From Labilithrix sp. (GTDB lineage Bacteria; Myxococcota; Polyangia; Polyangiales; Polyangiaceae), in contig JAQBQL010000168.1 of the NCBI GenBank assembly GCA_028287035.1, positions 1 to 38,337 on the forward strand: a DNA stretch of 38,337 nucleotides, read 5' to 3'. Below the pieces are notes generated by a model. The model was not told where the DNA came from and made no database searches. It saw only the letters and a list, made by a program, of their open reading frames with translations. The position numbers were made by a program, and so were the translations under genes. Position 1 is the first letter of the stretch; each line of letters starts with the position of its first letter. Of this stretch, positions 1 through 8,483 are shown piece by piece.

Positions 1-1
1 A

Positions 2-991
2 GCGGTCGAGTCGGCGCTGAAGATGGCCATCGCCTACCACCGCGCGCGCGGCGAAGGCACCCGCACCCGCCTGATCGGGCGCGAGCGCGGTTATCACGGC
101 GTCAACTTCGGCGGCATCTCGGTCGGCGGCATCGTCGGTAATCGCAAGGCGTTCGGGCAGGGCATCGAGGCCGATCACATGCGTCACACGCAGGTCGGGC
201 TCCGCAACCCCGATCAGGCCTTCTCCCGCGGTCAGCCGAAGGACGGCGCGGAGCTCGCCGACGACCTCCTCCACCTCATCGCGCTGCACGACGCGTCGAA
301 CATCGCGGCGGTCATCGTCGAGCCCTTCGCCGGCTCGGCGGGCGTCGTGATCCCGCCGCTCGGGTACCTGCAGCGTCTCCGCGAGATCTGCACGAAGAAC
401 GGCATCCTCCTCATCTTCGACGAGGTCATCAGCGCGTTCGGCCGGGCGGGCGCGTTCACCGGCGCCGAGGCCTTCGGCGTGACGCCCGACATCCTCAACT
501 TCGCGAAGCAGGTCACCAACGGCGTGCAGCCGCTCGGCGGCATCGTGGCGACGAAGGAGATCTACGACACCTTCATGAGCGCCGGCGGCCCCGAGTACAT
601 GCTCGAGACGCCCCACGGCTACACGTACTCCGCACACCCGGTGGCCTGCGCCGCCGGCAACGCCGCCCTCGAGCTGCTCGAGAAGGAGGACGGCATCGGT
701 CGCGTGAAGGAGCTCGCGCCGTTCTTCGAGAACGTGGTGCACGGGCTGAAGGGCCGCAAGCACGTCACGGATGTCCGGAACTTCGGGCTCGCGGCCGGCA
801 TCACGCTCGAGGCGTTCCCCGGCGAGCCGGCCAAGCGCCCGTTCGAGGTGGCCATGAAGTGCCTCGAGAAGGGCATCTACGTGCGCTACGGCGGCGACAC
901 CATCCAGATGGCGCCGCCGTTCATCTCGGAGCGCGCCGAGATCGAGCGGATGGTCACGGTGCTCGCCGAGTCGCTCGACGCGACCAGCTAG
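2..991 (+). CDS. omega-amino acid (beta-alanine) : pyruvate aminotransferase, 5' end missing
   Basis: Class III PLP-dependent aminotransferase, cytosolic; this branch moves the amino group of beta-alanine or another omega-amine to pyruvate. The frame is already open at base 2, so the N terminus lies outside the window and the ATG at 23 is internal. The reading shows the substrate-side RERGYHG segment, FDEV with the PLP-ring Asp (about 419-424), and FAKQVTNG, whose Lys codon at 506-508 forms the Schiff base. From memory the text closely follows Pseudomonas beta-alanine:pyruvate transaminase, including the GGDT block near the C terminus. The stop abuts the stop of the convergent BI-1 gene. Family assignment is secure; the exact substrate is inferred. 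Confidence 0.92.
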   Translation, partial: AVESALKMAIAYHRARGEGTRTRLIGRERGYHGVNFGGISVGGIVGNRKAFGQGIEADHMRHTQVGLRNPDQAFSRGQPKDGAELADDLLHLIALHDASNIAAVIVEPFAGSAGVVIPPLGYLQRLREICTKNGILLIFDEVISAFGRAGAFTGAEAFGVTPDILNFAKQVTNGVQPLGGIVATKEIYDTFMSAGGPEYMLETPHGYTYSAHPVACAAGNAALELLEKEDGIGRVKELAPFFENVVHGLKGRKHVTDVRNFGLAAGITLEAFPGEPAKRPFEVAMKCLEKGIYVRYGGDTIQMAPPFISERAEIERMVTVLAESLDATS

Positions 992-1714
992 TCAGTCGCG
1001 ACGGCCGCCGCCGAAGATGCGGAGCATGAAGAGGAACATGTTCACGAAGTCGAGGTAGAGCGTGAGCGCGCCGACGAGCGGCATGTTCGCGCTCGCCTGG
1101 CCGCTCGCGAAGATCTCCTTGAGCTTCTGCGTGTCGTAGGCGGTGAGGGCGCCGAAGATCAGGACGCCCGCGATGCTGACGATCCACTGGAGGCCGCTGC
1201 TCGCGAGGAACATGTTCACGACGGACGCGATCACGAGGCCGATGACCGCAAAGATCGCGAACCGCCCGATCGCGCTGAGATCCCGCTTCGTGAAGAAGCC
1301 GATCGCCGACAGGCCGGCGAACGCCCCGGCGGTGACGAAGAAGACGCCTGCGATGGACGACGCGGTGTACACGAGGAACAGGGTCGAGAACGTGACCCCG
1401 GTGAGCGCGGCGTAGGCGAAGAACATCGCCGCGACCACCGCGGTGCTCGAACGCTGGGCGACGCGCCCGAACGTGAACACCAGCGCGAGCTGCGCGATCA
1501 GCAGCCCGAAGAACACGAGCTTGTTGCCGAGAATGAACGAGATCGCATCGGCCGAGCTTGCGACGCCGAGCGCGACGACCCCGGTGAGGGCGAGGCCCAG
1601 CGTCATCCACCGGTACGTCGTCCAGAGCGCGTCCGAAGCCGCCGTGGCCGATCCGGCGCGAAGCCGCGGGTCCGCACCGCGCTGCGGGGAGGCGTAGTTC
1701 ATCATGGGGCCCAT
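992..1714 (-). CDS. Bax inhibitor-1 / YccA family membrane protein
   Basis: Predicted inner-membrane protein of 240 aa with about seven hydrophobic segments, the usual size for BI-1/YccA. Family members are linked to proton-dependent calcium leak or to modulation of FtsH proteolysis; the role here is unknown. The C-terminal half carries the family signature around the AYDTQ motif, followed by a last hydrophobic helix and a basic tail. I chose the ATG at 1714 because a GGGGA Shine-Dalgarno-like stretch sits about 7 nt upstream. In-frame ATGs at 1705 and 1702 are alternatives. It is convergent with the aminotransferase with no bases between the stops. Confidence 0.9.
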   Translation of the reverse strand: MGPMMNYASPQRGADPRLRAGSATAASDALWTTYRWMTLGLALTGVVALGVASSADAISFILGNKLVFFGLLIAQLALVFTFGRVAQRSSTAVVAAMFFAYAALTGVTFSTLFLVYTASSIAGVFFVTAGAFAGLSAIGFFTKRDLSAIGRFAIFAVIGLVIASVVNMFLASSGLQWIVSIAGVLIFGALTAYDTQKLKEIFASGQASANMPLVGALTLYLDFVNMFLFMLRIFGGGRRD

Positions 1715-1761
1715 CGTAAGTCCCCGCGGTCCCGACACAACCGGCGATGTGGGATCTGCCC

Positions 1762-2973
1762 TCAGGGCATGCGGATGAGCCCGACGAACGCCGGGCCGTT
1801 CACGGAGGCGGTCTTGCCGAGCGAGGTGAGCGCGCCCGTCGTGGGGTCGATCGCGAAACCCACCACCTCGTTCGCGTCCTGGTTTCCGGCGTAGAGGCGC
1901 GTGCCGTCGGGGTCGATCCCGAAGCTGCGCGGTCGCTTGTTGCCGGTCGGGGTGCTCGAGACGCGCGTGAGCATCCCGGTGCCCGGGTCGATCGTGAAGA
2001 GCGCGATCGCGTCGAACCCGCGCGTGGAGGCGTAGACCAGCTTGCCGTTCGGGTGGACGAAGATCTCGGCGCCCGAGACTCCGGCGGTGGGCTGACCGGG
2101 CGCCAGGGCCGAGATCGTCTGCTTCGCGGTGAGCCGCGCGGTCGCCTTGTCGTGATCGAACGTGGTGACGGTGCTGGCGGTCTCGTTGACGAGATAGGCC
2201 CACTTCCCGCCGGGGTGGAAGGAGAGATGACGAGGGCCGGAGCCAGCGGGCGGCGCGGCGGTGCCGTTGTCGGTGAGCTTGCCGGTGGTCCGATCGAGCC
2301 GGTACTGCGCGACGTGGTTCGCGCCCAGCGCCGGGACGAACACCGCGTCACCCGAGGGATCGGTGGCCGCGTAGTGGGACATCGCGCCGGACGCTCGCGT
2401 GTCCGAGGCGGCGCCGATCGCGCCCGACGGATCGATGGGAAAGACCGCCATCGTGCCGCCCGTGTAGTTTGCAACCATCACGAAGGCGCCCGTCGGGTCG
2501 AGCGACACGTGCGCCGGCCCCGCGCCGCCGCTCGGCTGGGTGTTCGTGGGGGTCAGGGCGCCCGTCGCCGGATCGAAGGCGAAGCCGCGCACCAGCGACG
2601 CGTTCTCGTCGACCGCGACCACCCGGCGCCGCGCGGGATCGAAGGCGAGGAACGACGGGTTCTGGCCGGCCGCCGATTCCTTCCGGAGCGTCCAGCCGCC
2701 CGTCGCGTCGTCGACGAGATAGGTGCGGATCTTTCCGTCGGACGATCCGACGAACGCGTGGACCGGGCCGGCGGGCTTGGTCGCCGCGTCGCTCGCGTCG
2801 GCGCTCACGCCGGCGTCACGCGGAGGTGCTCCATCGGCGAGCGCCGCGTCGCTCCCGCCATCACCACCCCCGGAGACGTTCGAGGGCGCGGGGTCGTCAC
2901 TCGAGCACCCTTGCGCCAGCGACGCGAAGCAGGCCGGGACGGCGACGATCGACAGGAGCCACGCGGCGCGCAT
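1762..2973 (-). CDS. lactonase-family seven-bladed beta-propeller lipoprotein
   Basis: 403 aa. A hydrophobic signal ends in LAQGC (Cys23), suggesting lipid anchoring, followed by an Asp/Ala/Gly-rich tether to about residue 70. The rest is a repeated propeller whose blades begin with motifs such as DPTGAFV, HPGGKWAY, HPNGKLVY and DPDGTRLY, the pattern of the 6-phosphogluconolactonase-like 'lactonase' family. True cytosolic lactonases lack a lipoprotein signal, so this exported copy more likely binds or hydrolyses an envelope substrate; that is inference. The start at 2973 is chosen from the signal peptide and a TACGCT box 7 nt upstream. The open frame extends further upstream but is Arg-rich there and unlikely to be coding. 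Confidence 0.85.
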   Translation of the reverse strand: MRAAWLLSIVAVPACFASLAQGCSSDDPAPSNVSGGGDGGSDAALADGAPPRDAGVSADASDAATKPAGPVHAFVGSSDGKIRTYLVDDATGGWTLRKESAAGQNPSFLAFDPARRRVVAVDENASLVRGFAFDPATGALTPTNTQPSGGAGPAHVSLDPTGAFVMVANYTGGTMAVFPIDPSGAIGAASDTRASGAMSHYAATDPSGDAVFVPALGANHVAQYRLDRTTGKLTDNGTAAPPAGSGPRHLSFHPGGKWAYLVNETASTVTTFDHDKATARLTAKQTISALAPGQPTAGVSGAEIFVHPNGKLVYASTRGFDAIALFTIDPGTGMLTRVSSTPTGNKRPRSFGIDPDGTRLYAGNQDANEVVGFAIDPTTGALTSLGKTASVNGPAFVGLIRMP

Positions 2974-2980
2974 GCCCGCC

Positions 2981-2986
2981 AGCGTA
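2981..2986 (-). promoter_or_regulatory. -10-like box TACGCT, 7 nt before the lactonase start
   Basis: Minus-strand TACGCT is followed by 7 nt and then the ATG at 2973, so the start of transcription would fall on or next to the start codon. No Shine-Dalgarno sequence is visible. No matching -35 was found. Confidence 0.45.
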
Positions 2987-2992
2987 GCCCGG

Positions 2993-3640
2993 TCACGACG
3001 GCGTGGCGCTGCCCTTGTCGGCGCAGCACTTCTTGAACTTCTTGCCCGAGCCACACGGGCACGGATCGTTGCGGCCCACCCGCGTCGCGCCGCGGGGCGC
3101 CGGGCCGATGGGCTTGCCGCGCAGCTCCTCGTACGCGAGCACCACCGCGTTCGACTTCTGCGTGCGGAGCGCCTGCTGCACGTTCTCGACCTGCAGCGCG
3201 AGCTGGCGCGGCGTCATGGGCGTGAGCAGATCGGAGCGACCGGCGAGGACCACCGCCCAGATGGCGTAGTTCCAGCTCGTGGTGCTCGCGCGCCAGGTGA
3301 GATCGAGCTCGGCGTACGCGACGAACCCCGAGGCGAAGGAGGCCCAGCGCGCGTCCTCACGCTCTCCGGGCGCGAGCGGCACCTTCTGCTCGAGGCGGTC
3401 CTTCACGCAGCTCGCGAGCACCATGAGCTCGGCGACGCGGGGCTCCTGCGTGGCGTGGTCGGTCCCGACGAGCGGATCGAAGACGACCGGTAGCCAGAGC
3501 AGCGACGGGATCTCGCCGGGTCCGATGGCGAGCGCGTGGAGGAAGCCGAGGATCCCGTCGGCGTCGAAGGTCGAGAAGGTCTCGAGGGCGCGAGCGCGCT
3601 GACGGACCTCTTCCTCGGTGAGGCTTTCGGGAGCGGGCAT
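2993..3640 (-). CDS. UPF0149/YecA-like protein with C-terminal SEC-C zinc motif
   Basis: 215 aa, no signal peptide, cytosolic. The body is helical and resembles UPF0149 (YecA/YgfB) proteins. The last 30 residues hold the SEC-C motif: GRNDPCPCGSGKK followed by KKCC, the zinc-binding module also found at the C terminus of SecA. In SecA this module binds zinc and contacts SecB and ribosomes; a chaperone or translocation-associated role here is inference. The stop lies 19 bp from the start of the downstream lactonase gene, so the two could be co-transcribed, although the lactonase has its own -10-like box. It is divergent from the membrane protein gene at 3765. Confidence 0.85.
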   Translation of the reverse strand: MPAPESLTEEEVRQRARALETFSTFDADGILGFLHALAIGPGEIPSLLWLPVVFDPLVGTDHATQEPRVAELMVLASCVKDRLEQKVPLAPGEREDARWASFASGFVAYAELDLTWRASTTSWNYAIWAVVLAGRSDLLTPMTPRQLALQVENVQQALRTQKSNAVVLAYEELRGKPIGPAPRGATRVGRNDPCPCGSGKKFKKCCADKGSATPS

Positions 3641-3695
3641 TCACGGACACTGCCAAAGGCTGCGCGGCGGCGCAAGCGCGGTCGGCGGCGGCGCT

Positions 3696-3719
3696 CGTGT
3701 CACCTGCAGGGGTGACACG
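3696..3719. promoter_or_regulatory. perfect 9-bp inverted repeat (CGTGTCACC-N6-GGTGACACG)
   Basis: Arms at 3696-3704 and 3711-3719 are exact reverse complements separated by TGCAGG. It lies in the 124-bp region between the divergent genes starting at 3640 and 3765. Its symmetry and position suit an operator for a dimeric regulator; a hairpin in the leader of the plus-strand gene is the alternative. No T-run follows, so a terminator is unlikely. Confidence 0.45.
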
Positions 3720-3764
3720 CGTGGCGAACACGACGCCGCGTCGGCGTGCGAAGCTCCTCGCCCG

Positions 3765-4532
3765 ATGACGAACTACCTCCTCCCGATCGTGACGATGCTC
3801 GCCGTGGGCGGCTACTGGTTCTACGTGCAGTCGAAGACCAAGAAGGCCATGGCCGGCATGGGACCCGCGATGCACGACTACTTCACGAAGAGCGGCTTCC
3901 GGTATCCGGACATGGCGCCCGAGCCCGTCGAGGCGCACACGCAGCGGGCGATCGCCGAGATGCAGGCGCCGCCCACGCCGGGCGAGAAGATCGTCCAGTA
4001 CGTGCGCAATTTCCACGGCGTCGCGATCCTGTTCAAGCAGGCGTACACCCGGACCGAGAACGGCAACGCGATCTCGGTCTCCTGGTCGACGCCGCTCCGC
4101 CAGCCGCCGCGCGTGCCCTTCCAGGTTGCGGACCGCAGCCTCTCGAGCGTCGGCAAGGCGGTCCGCGAGGCGTTCTCGAACATGACCCGCAACTGGTCGG
4201 CGCGCTTCCCGCACCAGGTGCAGACCGGCAATCCGCAGTTCGATGCGCGCTTCGTCGTCTACGGTCACGACCCGAACGCGGTCGCGATGCTGCTCCAGCA
4301 GAACCCGGCGCTCTGCGCGCAGCTCCTCCAGTGCGTCGAGGTCGACTTCTACGTCGACGCCCAGGCCTGCGTGTTCTCCGATCCGCTGCAGAAGAACATG
4401 AACGCCGCGATGGGCGGCATGGTCGGCCAGATGGCGATGGGCTTCGACTACGCGAAGCGCATGGAGCTGACGATCCCCGTTCACGACCGCGTCTGCGAGA
4501 TCATCGCGATGGCGGTGCGCGCGAGCCAGTGA
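3765..4532 (+). CDS. hypothetical membrane-anchored protein
   Basis: 255 aa, not recognised. Residues 4-20 form one N-terminal membrane helix followed by a basic stop-transfer segment (KTKK), so the remaining ~230 residues probably face the cytoplasm. The soluble part is mixed alpha/beta with no catalytic motif I can name. The start is the ATG at 3765, directly before the hydrophobic anchor; the frame is open further upstream but without a better start. It overlaps the next gene by GTGA, so the two proteins are translationally coupled and likely work together. The upstream inverted repeat at 3696-3719 may control the pair. Confidence 0.75.
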   Translation: MTNYLLPIVTMLAVGGYWFYVQSKTKKAMAGMGPAMHDYFTKSGFRYPDMAPEPVEAHTQRAIAEMQAPPTPGEKIVQYVRNFHGVAILFKQAYTRTENGNAISVSWSTPLRQPPRVPFQVADRSLSSVGKAVREAFSNMTRNWSARFPHQVQTGNPQFDARFVVYGHDPNAVAMLLQQNPALCAQLLQCVEVDFYVDAQACVFSDPLQKNMNAAMGGMVGQMAMGFDYAKRMELTIPVHDRVCEIIAMAVRASQ

Positions 4533-5326
4533 GCACGACGGACGGCGCGCCGGTCCTCTGCAAGCGGTGCGGCGCCCCCACCGAGGTGCAGCGTGATCTG
4601 ACCGTCCAGTGCCGCTTCTGCGGGACGCCCGACCGGCTTCCTCAGGACGAGCTCGGACGCGTGCTCGAGATCAAGGGACGGCTCGCGATGGCGGCGGGGC
4701 GGGCCATGCAGCTCGCGTCTTCGGAGGCGGCGCTCGCCAGCATCTTCGAACGGAAGGGGGCCTTCTGGTCGGTGATGGGCCCCTTCCCGGTCTTCGCGAT
4801 CGGCGTCGTCTGCTACGCGCTCTACGGCGCCTACGCGACCCTGTCGTCGTTGCCCGACGCCGTGCCCAACGAGGTACGCATCGACCTCGTGGTGGCCGCC
4901 GCGTACGGGCCGCTCTTCATCCTGGGCATCACGATCAGCCTTCCGCTGGCGCTCCTGGTCGGCCGGATGTCGTACCGGAAGAACGTGCGTCCCCAGCTCG
5001 CGGCCCGTTCTCCTCGCTTTGCGGGCGCGCCGATGCGCTGCCGCGCGTGCGGCGGTGACCTGCCTCAGGCACGTGACGCGGTCGTGAGCTGCACGTTCTG
5101 CCGCACGCAGAACATCGTCTCGGCCGACCTCGCACGCGATGCGGCGAAGCGGCTCGACGAGGAGCTCGCGGCCTACCGGGCGCAGGCGAGCGGCATCGTG
5201 ACGGGCACGTCGCGGGCTGCCACGCACATGACGCGCACGTTCGTCGTCTGCTTCGCGCTCACGTACGTCGCGATCTTCGCGCTGGGTGCGGCGGCGCGTG
5301 CGGTGCTGGGCGCGCTGGCGAGCTGA
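4529..5326 (+). CDS. membrane protein with two zinc ribbons
   Basis: 265 aa, starting at a GTG that overlaps the previous stop (GTGA). Two four-cysteine ribbons are visible: CKRCG with CRFCG near the N terminus (residues about 11-32), and CRACGG with CTFCR after the second membrane helix (about residues 170-190). Between them are two membrane segments (roughly 85-110 and 120-150); a third hydrophobic helix ends the protein. Both ribbons would lie on the same membrane side if the first two helices form a hairpin. Function is unknown. Similar zinc-ribbon membrane proteins are common in myxobacteria, and coupling to the anchored protein upstream suggests a two-part complex. Confidence 0.8.
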   Translation: MSTTDGAPVLCKRCGAPTEVQRDLTVQCRFCGTPDRLPQDELGRVLEIKGRLAMAAGRAMQLASSEAALASIFERKGAFWSVMGPFPVFAIGVVCYALYGAYATLSSLPDAVPNEVRIDLVVAAAYGPLFILGITISLPLALLVGRMSYRKNVRPQLAARSPRFAGAPMRCRACGGDLPQARDAVVSCTFCRTQNIVSADLARDAAKRLDEELAAYRAQASGIVTGTSRAATHMTRTFVVCFALTYVAIFALGAAARAVLGALAS

Positions 5327-5354
5327 GCGGCGGGTGCCGCGACGCAGGTGACGT

Positions 5355-5373
5355 CTTCGCGCCGGTCGCGAAG
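5355..5373. promoter_or_regulatory. small perfect stem-loop (7-bp arms, 5-nt loop)
   Basis: CTTCGCG and CGCGAAG flank CCGGT between the zinc-ribbon gene and the FKBP gene. No T-run follows, so it is at best a rho-dependent or processing-type 3' end, or an element upstream of the FKBP promoter. Confidence 0.25.
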
Positions 5374-5378
5374 GCAGG

Positions 5379-5384
5379 TAGGCT
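5379..5384 (+). promoter_or_regulatory. -10-like box TAGGCT, 7 nt before the FKBP start
   Basis: TAGGCT, then 7 nt, then ATG 5392. The spacing would give a transcript with almost no leader. No clear Shine-Dalgarno sequence is present. Confidence 0.45.
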
Positions 5385-5391
5385 CGGGGCC

Positions 5392-5886
5392 ATGAAGGTT
5401 GCCGAAGGCCGCATCGTCCGGATCGCCGTCGAGCTTCGCGTGAAGGGCGGCGACCTCATCGAGTCGTCGGCGCGCACCGGTCCGGTCGAGTACCGTCATG
5501 GCTCGGGGCAGATGCTCGCCGGCCTCGAGTCGCGGCTCGTCGGTCTCGAGGTCGGCGACGAGAAGCGAGGGACGATCCCGGCCGCCGAGGCCTTCGGGAC
5601 CGCCGAAACGCAGCCGAAGATGACGGTCCCGCGCGCGAGCTTCCCGGCCGACGTGAAGCTCGCCAAGGGCGCACGCTTCGAGGCGAAGGGCCCGACCGGC
5701 ACCCCGGTGACCCTCGAGGTGCTCGAGGTCGCAGACGAGAGCACGATCGCCCGGGTGGTGCATCCGCTCGCCGACAAGGACCTCGACTTCGACGTGAAGG
5801 TGCTCGCGGTGCGGGCGCCGCCGCCGCCCGTGCCGACGGCGGCTCCCGTCGAGCTACTCGACGTCGAGCCGGACTCCGAGCGCTAG
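5392..5886 (+). CDS. SlyD-like FKBP-type peptidyl-prolyl cis-trans isomerase
   Basis: 164 aa, no signal peptide, cytosolic. The FKBP half shows VEYRHGSGQMLAGLE and VGDEKRG, with the inserted-in-flap chaperone domain between (about residues 65-125) and the FKBP fold resuming at VHPLADKDLDF, the SlyD arrangement. SlyD proteins catalyse prolyl isomerisation and hold unfolded chains. The metal-binding His/Cys-rich tail of E. coli SlyD is absent; the tail is Pro-rich and acidic, so a nickel-handling role is not supported. The start is the ATG at 5392 behind a TAGGCT box. The MFS gene begins within 35 bp and may share the transcript. Confidence 0.88.
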   Translation: MKVAEGRIVRIAVELRVKGGDLIESSARTGPVEYRHGSGQMLAGLESRLVGLEVGDEKRGTIPAAEAFGTAETQPKMTVPRASFPADVKLAKGARFEAKGPTGTPVTLEVLEVADESTIARVVHPLADKDLDFDVKVLAVRAPPPPVPTAAPVELLDVEPDSER

Positions 5887-5919
5887 CCGCGCCAGCTCAC
5901 GGCAAGCGTGCTCTCCGTC

Positions 5920-7086
5920 ATGCCGAGTCGTGCCCTCAGCCCGTCGCTCGTGGCGCTCTTCGCGGTCGGCGCCGGCCTGTCGGTGGCGGGCCTCTACTAC
6001 AACCAGCCGATCCTCGGGACCATGGCCGCGTCGCTGCACGTGCCGCCCGAGCACATCGGGATCGTGCCGATGCTCACGCAGCTCGGCTACGCGGCGGGGA
6101 TCCTGCTGTTCGCGCCGCTCGGGGACCAGCTCGATCGGCGGCGAGTCATCGTCGCGAAGCTCGCCGCGCTCACCGTCGCGCTCGTCGTTGCAGGGCTCGC
6201 CTCTTCGGTGACCGTCCTCGCCGGTGCGAGCCTCGCGATCGGGCTCCTCGCCACGACCGCCCAGGACTTCGTGCCCGCGGCCGCGACGCTCGCTCCGCCC
6301 GAGGCGCGCGGCAAGACGGTGGGCAGCGTGATGACCGGTCTCCTGCTCGGCATCCTGCTCTCGCGCGTGGTGAGCGGCGCGGTGGCGGAGCGTTTCGGCT
6401 GGCGCGCCGTGTTCTTCGGCGCAGCGGCGAGCATCGCGGCGCTCGCGCTGCTGTCGGCGCTGAAGCTCCCGACCTTCGCCCCGAGCGCCACCGAGAGCTA
6501 TGGCGCGCTGCTCCGATCGATCGCGTCGCTGGCCCGACGGATCGCGCCGCTACGGAAGGCGGCGCTCTCGCAGAGCCTCCTCAGCGTCGCGTTCAGTGCA
6601 TTCTGGTCGACGCTCGCCCTCGCGCTCGCGGCGCCGCCGTACCACCTGGGCAGCACCGCGGCCGGCCTCTTCGGTCTTGCCGGCGCGGCGGGCGCCCTCG
6701 CTGCGCCGCTCGCCGGAGCGATGGCGGACCGCGGCGGGCCCGAAGCGGTGCTGCGGGCCGGCTGCGCGATGGCGATCGCCTCGTTCGTGACGATGGCCGC
6801 CGTGCCCGGGTCGCTCGTCGTCCTGGTGCTCGGCACGATCGCCTTCGACCTCGGCGTGCAGGCGTGTCTCATCTCGCACCAGACGATCGTCTACGGGCTC
6901 GACCCCGCCGCACGCAGCAGGGTCAACGCGGTGCTCGTGAGCTCGATGTTCATCGGGATGAGCGTGGGCGCGGCGGTCGCGAGCCTGCTCCTGCCCCGCT
7001 TCGGGTGGTCAGGCGTCATGGTCTTCGCCGCCGCCGCCTCGACGCTCGCCCTGCTCGTGCGGCTCGTGCCGGACCCGAAGGCCTGA
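5920..7086 (+). CDS. MFS transporter, drug/sugar efflux type
   Basis: About 388 aa with twelve predicted membrane helices. The first helix carries GLYYNQPIL, typical of the arabinose/drug efflux branch of the major facilitator superfamily, and the loop after helix 2 has a GDQLDRRR version of the MFS motif A. The substrate cannot be read from sequence. Neither the ATG at 5920 nor the in-frame GTG at 5908 has a good Shine-Dalgarno; I use the ATG. The gap from the FKBP gene is small, so co-transcription is plausible. It is convergent with the SLT lipoprotein gene with one base between stops. Confidence 0.88.
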   Translation: MPSRALSPSLVALFAVGAGLSVAGLYYNQPILGTMAASLHVPPEHIGIVPMLTQLGYAAGILLFAPLGDQLDRRRVIVAKLAALTVALVVAGLASSVTVLAGASLAIGLLATTAQDFVPAAATLAPPEARGKTVGSVMTGLLLGILLSRVVSGAVAERFGWRAVFFGAAASIAALALLSALKLPTFAPSATESYGALLRSIASLARRIAPLRKAALSQSLLSVAFSAFWSTLALALAAPPYHLGSTAAGLFGLAGAAGALAAPLAGAMADRGGPEAVLRAGCAMAIASFVTMAAVPGSLVVLVLGTIAFDLGVQACLISHQTIVYGLDPAARSRVNAVLVSSMFIGMSVGAAVASLLLPRFGWSGVMVFAAAASTLALLVRLVPDPKA

Positions 7087-7087
7087 C

Positions 7088-8332
7088 CTACTCCTCGCGC
7101 CAGGCGCCGTCGCGAAAGTGCACGAACGTGCCGTCACGCGTGGACCAGTCGCCGACGAAGTAGACCTGGCCGTCGACCGCATTCGCCGGCAGCGCAGCGG
7201 GCGACGTCACGTGCTCGCCATCGAAGATGCGGGCCGCGGCCACGGCATCCTCGTTCTCGAGCGCCGCCTGCGCTGCGGGCGGCAGCTTCTCCCAGGCGCG
7301 ATAGGCATCGTACGCGCCGACCCATCGTTCGATGTGATTGCCGGTGACGACCATGTGCCATCGGTTGGCCGTCGTCGAGCGAATGGATCCGGCGTTGTAC
7401 GCGGCGGCCATCTTCGGCGGGTCGTGGCCGCTCTGTCCGATCTGGTAGCTGCCCGCCATGTACTTCGAGCCGACCTGGAACGAGAAGTCCGGGCTCGAGT
7501 GCATCTTCGTCTTGCAGGCGCTCGCCGAGTATCCGCTGACGACCGACGCGCACGTCGAGCCGGTCACCTGGAGCGGGCCCGAGGACAGGCCATCGCTCGA
7601 GCCGGCGGGGTTCGAGCAGTTCGATTCGGTGATCGCGGTCGCGACCACGCTTCCGCGGGAGATCTTGTACGTGTCGGCCCACTTGCGGATCGAGGCGCCG
7701 TACGCCTTCATGCACGCGGCCACGGCGCTGACGCTGCCCGATGGCGCGGCGCTCACTCCCACGTTGTTGTCCTTGACCGACCAGCTCACGCCGCCGAAGA
7801 CGTTGTGAGCCGCGCGGTCGGGATCGAGGAAGCCGCGGCTCGCCGGCGGCGGAGGGGGCGTCCCGCCGGTGGTCCCGGAGTCCTTGGTGGAGGCATCCAC
7901 GCCGGCGTCGCTGGGCGGCTCTCCGCCGGGCTCGCCGGCGGCGCGCACCGTGATGGTCAGGCTGGCGACCTCGGTGTCGGCGCCGAGGACGCGCGCGACG
8001 AGGCGCTGCGAGCCCGCCTGCGTGAAGGTGGTGGTCGTCCGGAACAGATCGCCCCGGCGGCACTCGTCGGCGCCCTTCGACGTGTCACACGTGGCGAGCG
8101 TCTTTCCGTTCAGCTCGAAGCGGACGGCGGCTGCCGAAGGATCGTTGACCTTGACGGTGAGCTCGACGGCCTCGCCGACCTCGATCGACGCGTCGGCGGT
8201 GGGCGAGACCCAGGCGATGGGCGAGGTGTCGACATCGCCGGCCTCGTCGTCCGACGACGAGCACGCGGGCAGGTACGTGGCGGCCGCGAGGGCGAGTGGC
8301 AGGACCACGGTCCAGACGAGAGCTCGGCGCAT
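7088..8332 (-). CDS. lipoprotein with Ig-like domain and C-terminal SLT (lytic transglycosylase-like) domain
   Basis: 414 aa. A signal peptide with lipobox LPAC (Cys24) is followed by an Ig-like sandwich (about 35-130), a Gly/Pro-rich linker, and a lysozyme-like domain (about 205-350). The latter shows the catalytic Glu in ITESNC (Glu236), then GLSSGPLQV and AAAYNAGS, matching the ES, GLMQ and AYNAG landmarks of transglycosylase SLT domains. Cleavage of peptidoglycan at the outer-membrane face is the expected role. The C-terminal 60 residues are extra and unrecognised. The start at 8332 has GGGAG a few bases upstream. Three dyad elements lie upstream of the gene. Confidence 0.85.
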   Translation of the reverse strand: MRRALVWTVVLPLALAAATYLPACSSSDDEAGDVDTSPIAWVSPTADASIEVGEAVELTVKVNDPSAAAVRFELNGKTLATCDTSKGADECRRGDLFRTTTTFTQAGSQRLVARVLGADTEVASLTITVRAAGEPGGEPPSDAGVDASTKDSGTTGGTPPPPPASRGFLDPDRAAHNVFGGVSWSVKDNNVGVSAAPSGSVSAVAACMKAYGASIRKWADTYKISRGSVVATAITESNCSNPAGSSDGLSSGPLQVTGSTCASVVSGYSASACKTKMHSSPDFSFQVGSKYMAGSYQIGQSGHDPPKMAAAYNAGSIRSTTANRWHMVVTGNHIERWVGAYDAYRAWEKLPPAAQAALENEDAVAAARIFDGEHVTSPAALPANAVDGQVYFVGDWSTRDGTFVHFRDGAWREE

Positions 8333-8407
8333 GCTCTCTCCCAAGCAGAGGACGTGCCGTGCGCCGCCCCCTCCGCGCCGGCGACGGATCGGCCTGTTTT
8401 CCAGGCA

Positions 8408-8426
8408 CTTGCGCGACATGCGCAGC
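8408..8426. repeat. dyad element copy 1 (TTGCGC-N5-GCGCAG)
   Basis: A 19-bp element starting CTTGCGCGAC. It matches the copy at 8507-8525 at 18 of 19 positions and is itself nearly palindromic. It lies about 75 bp upstream of the SLT lipoprotein start. Confidence 0.45.
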
Positions 8427-8483
8427 GCGCGAGGGCCCGCGGTGGATCGCGAGGTCGTACGCGGAGCATCCGCTGGGATCGCG

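Noticed and set aside
1747..3036. 429-codon plus-strand open frame opposite the lactonase
   Set aside because: Arg/Gly-rich antisense frame; the minus-strand product has a signal peptide and clear propeller repeats.
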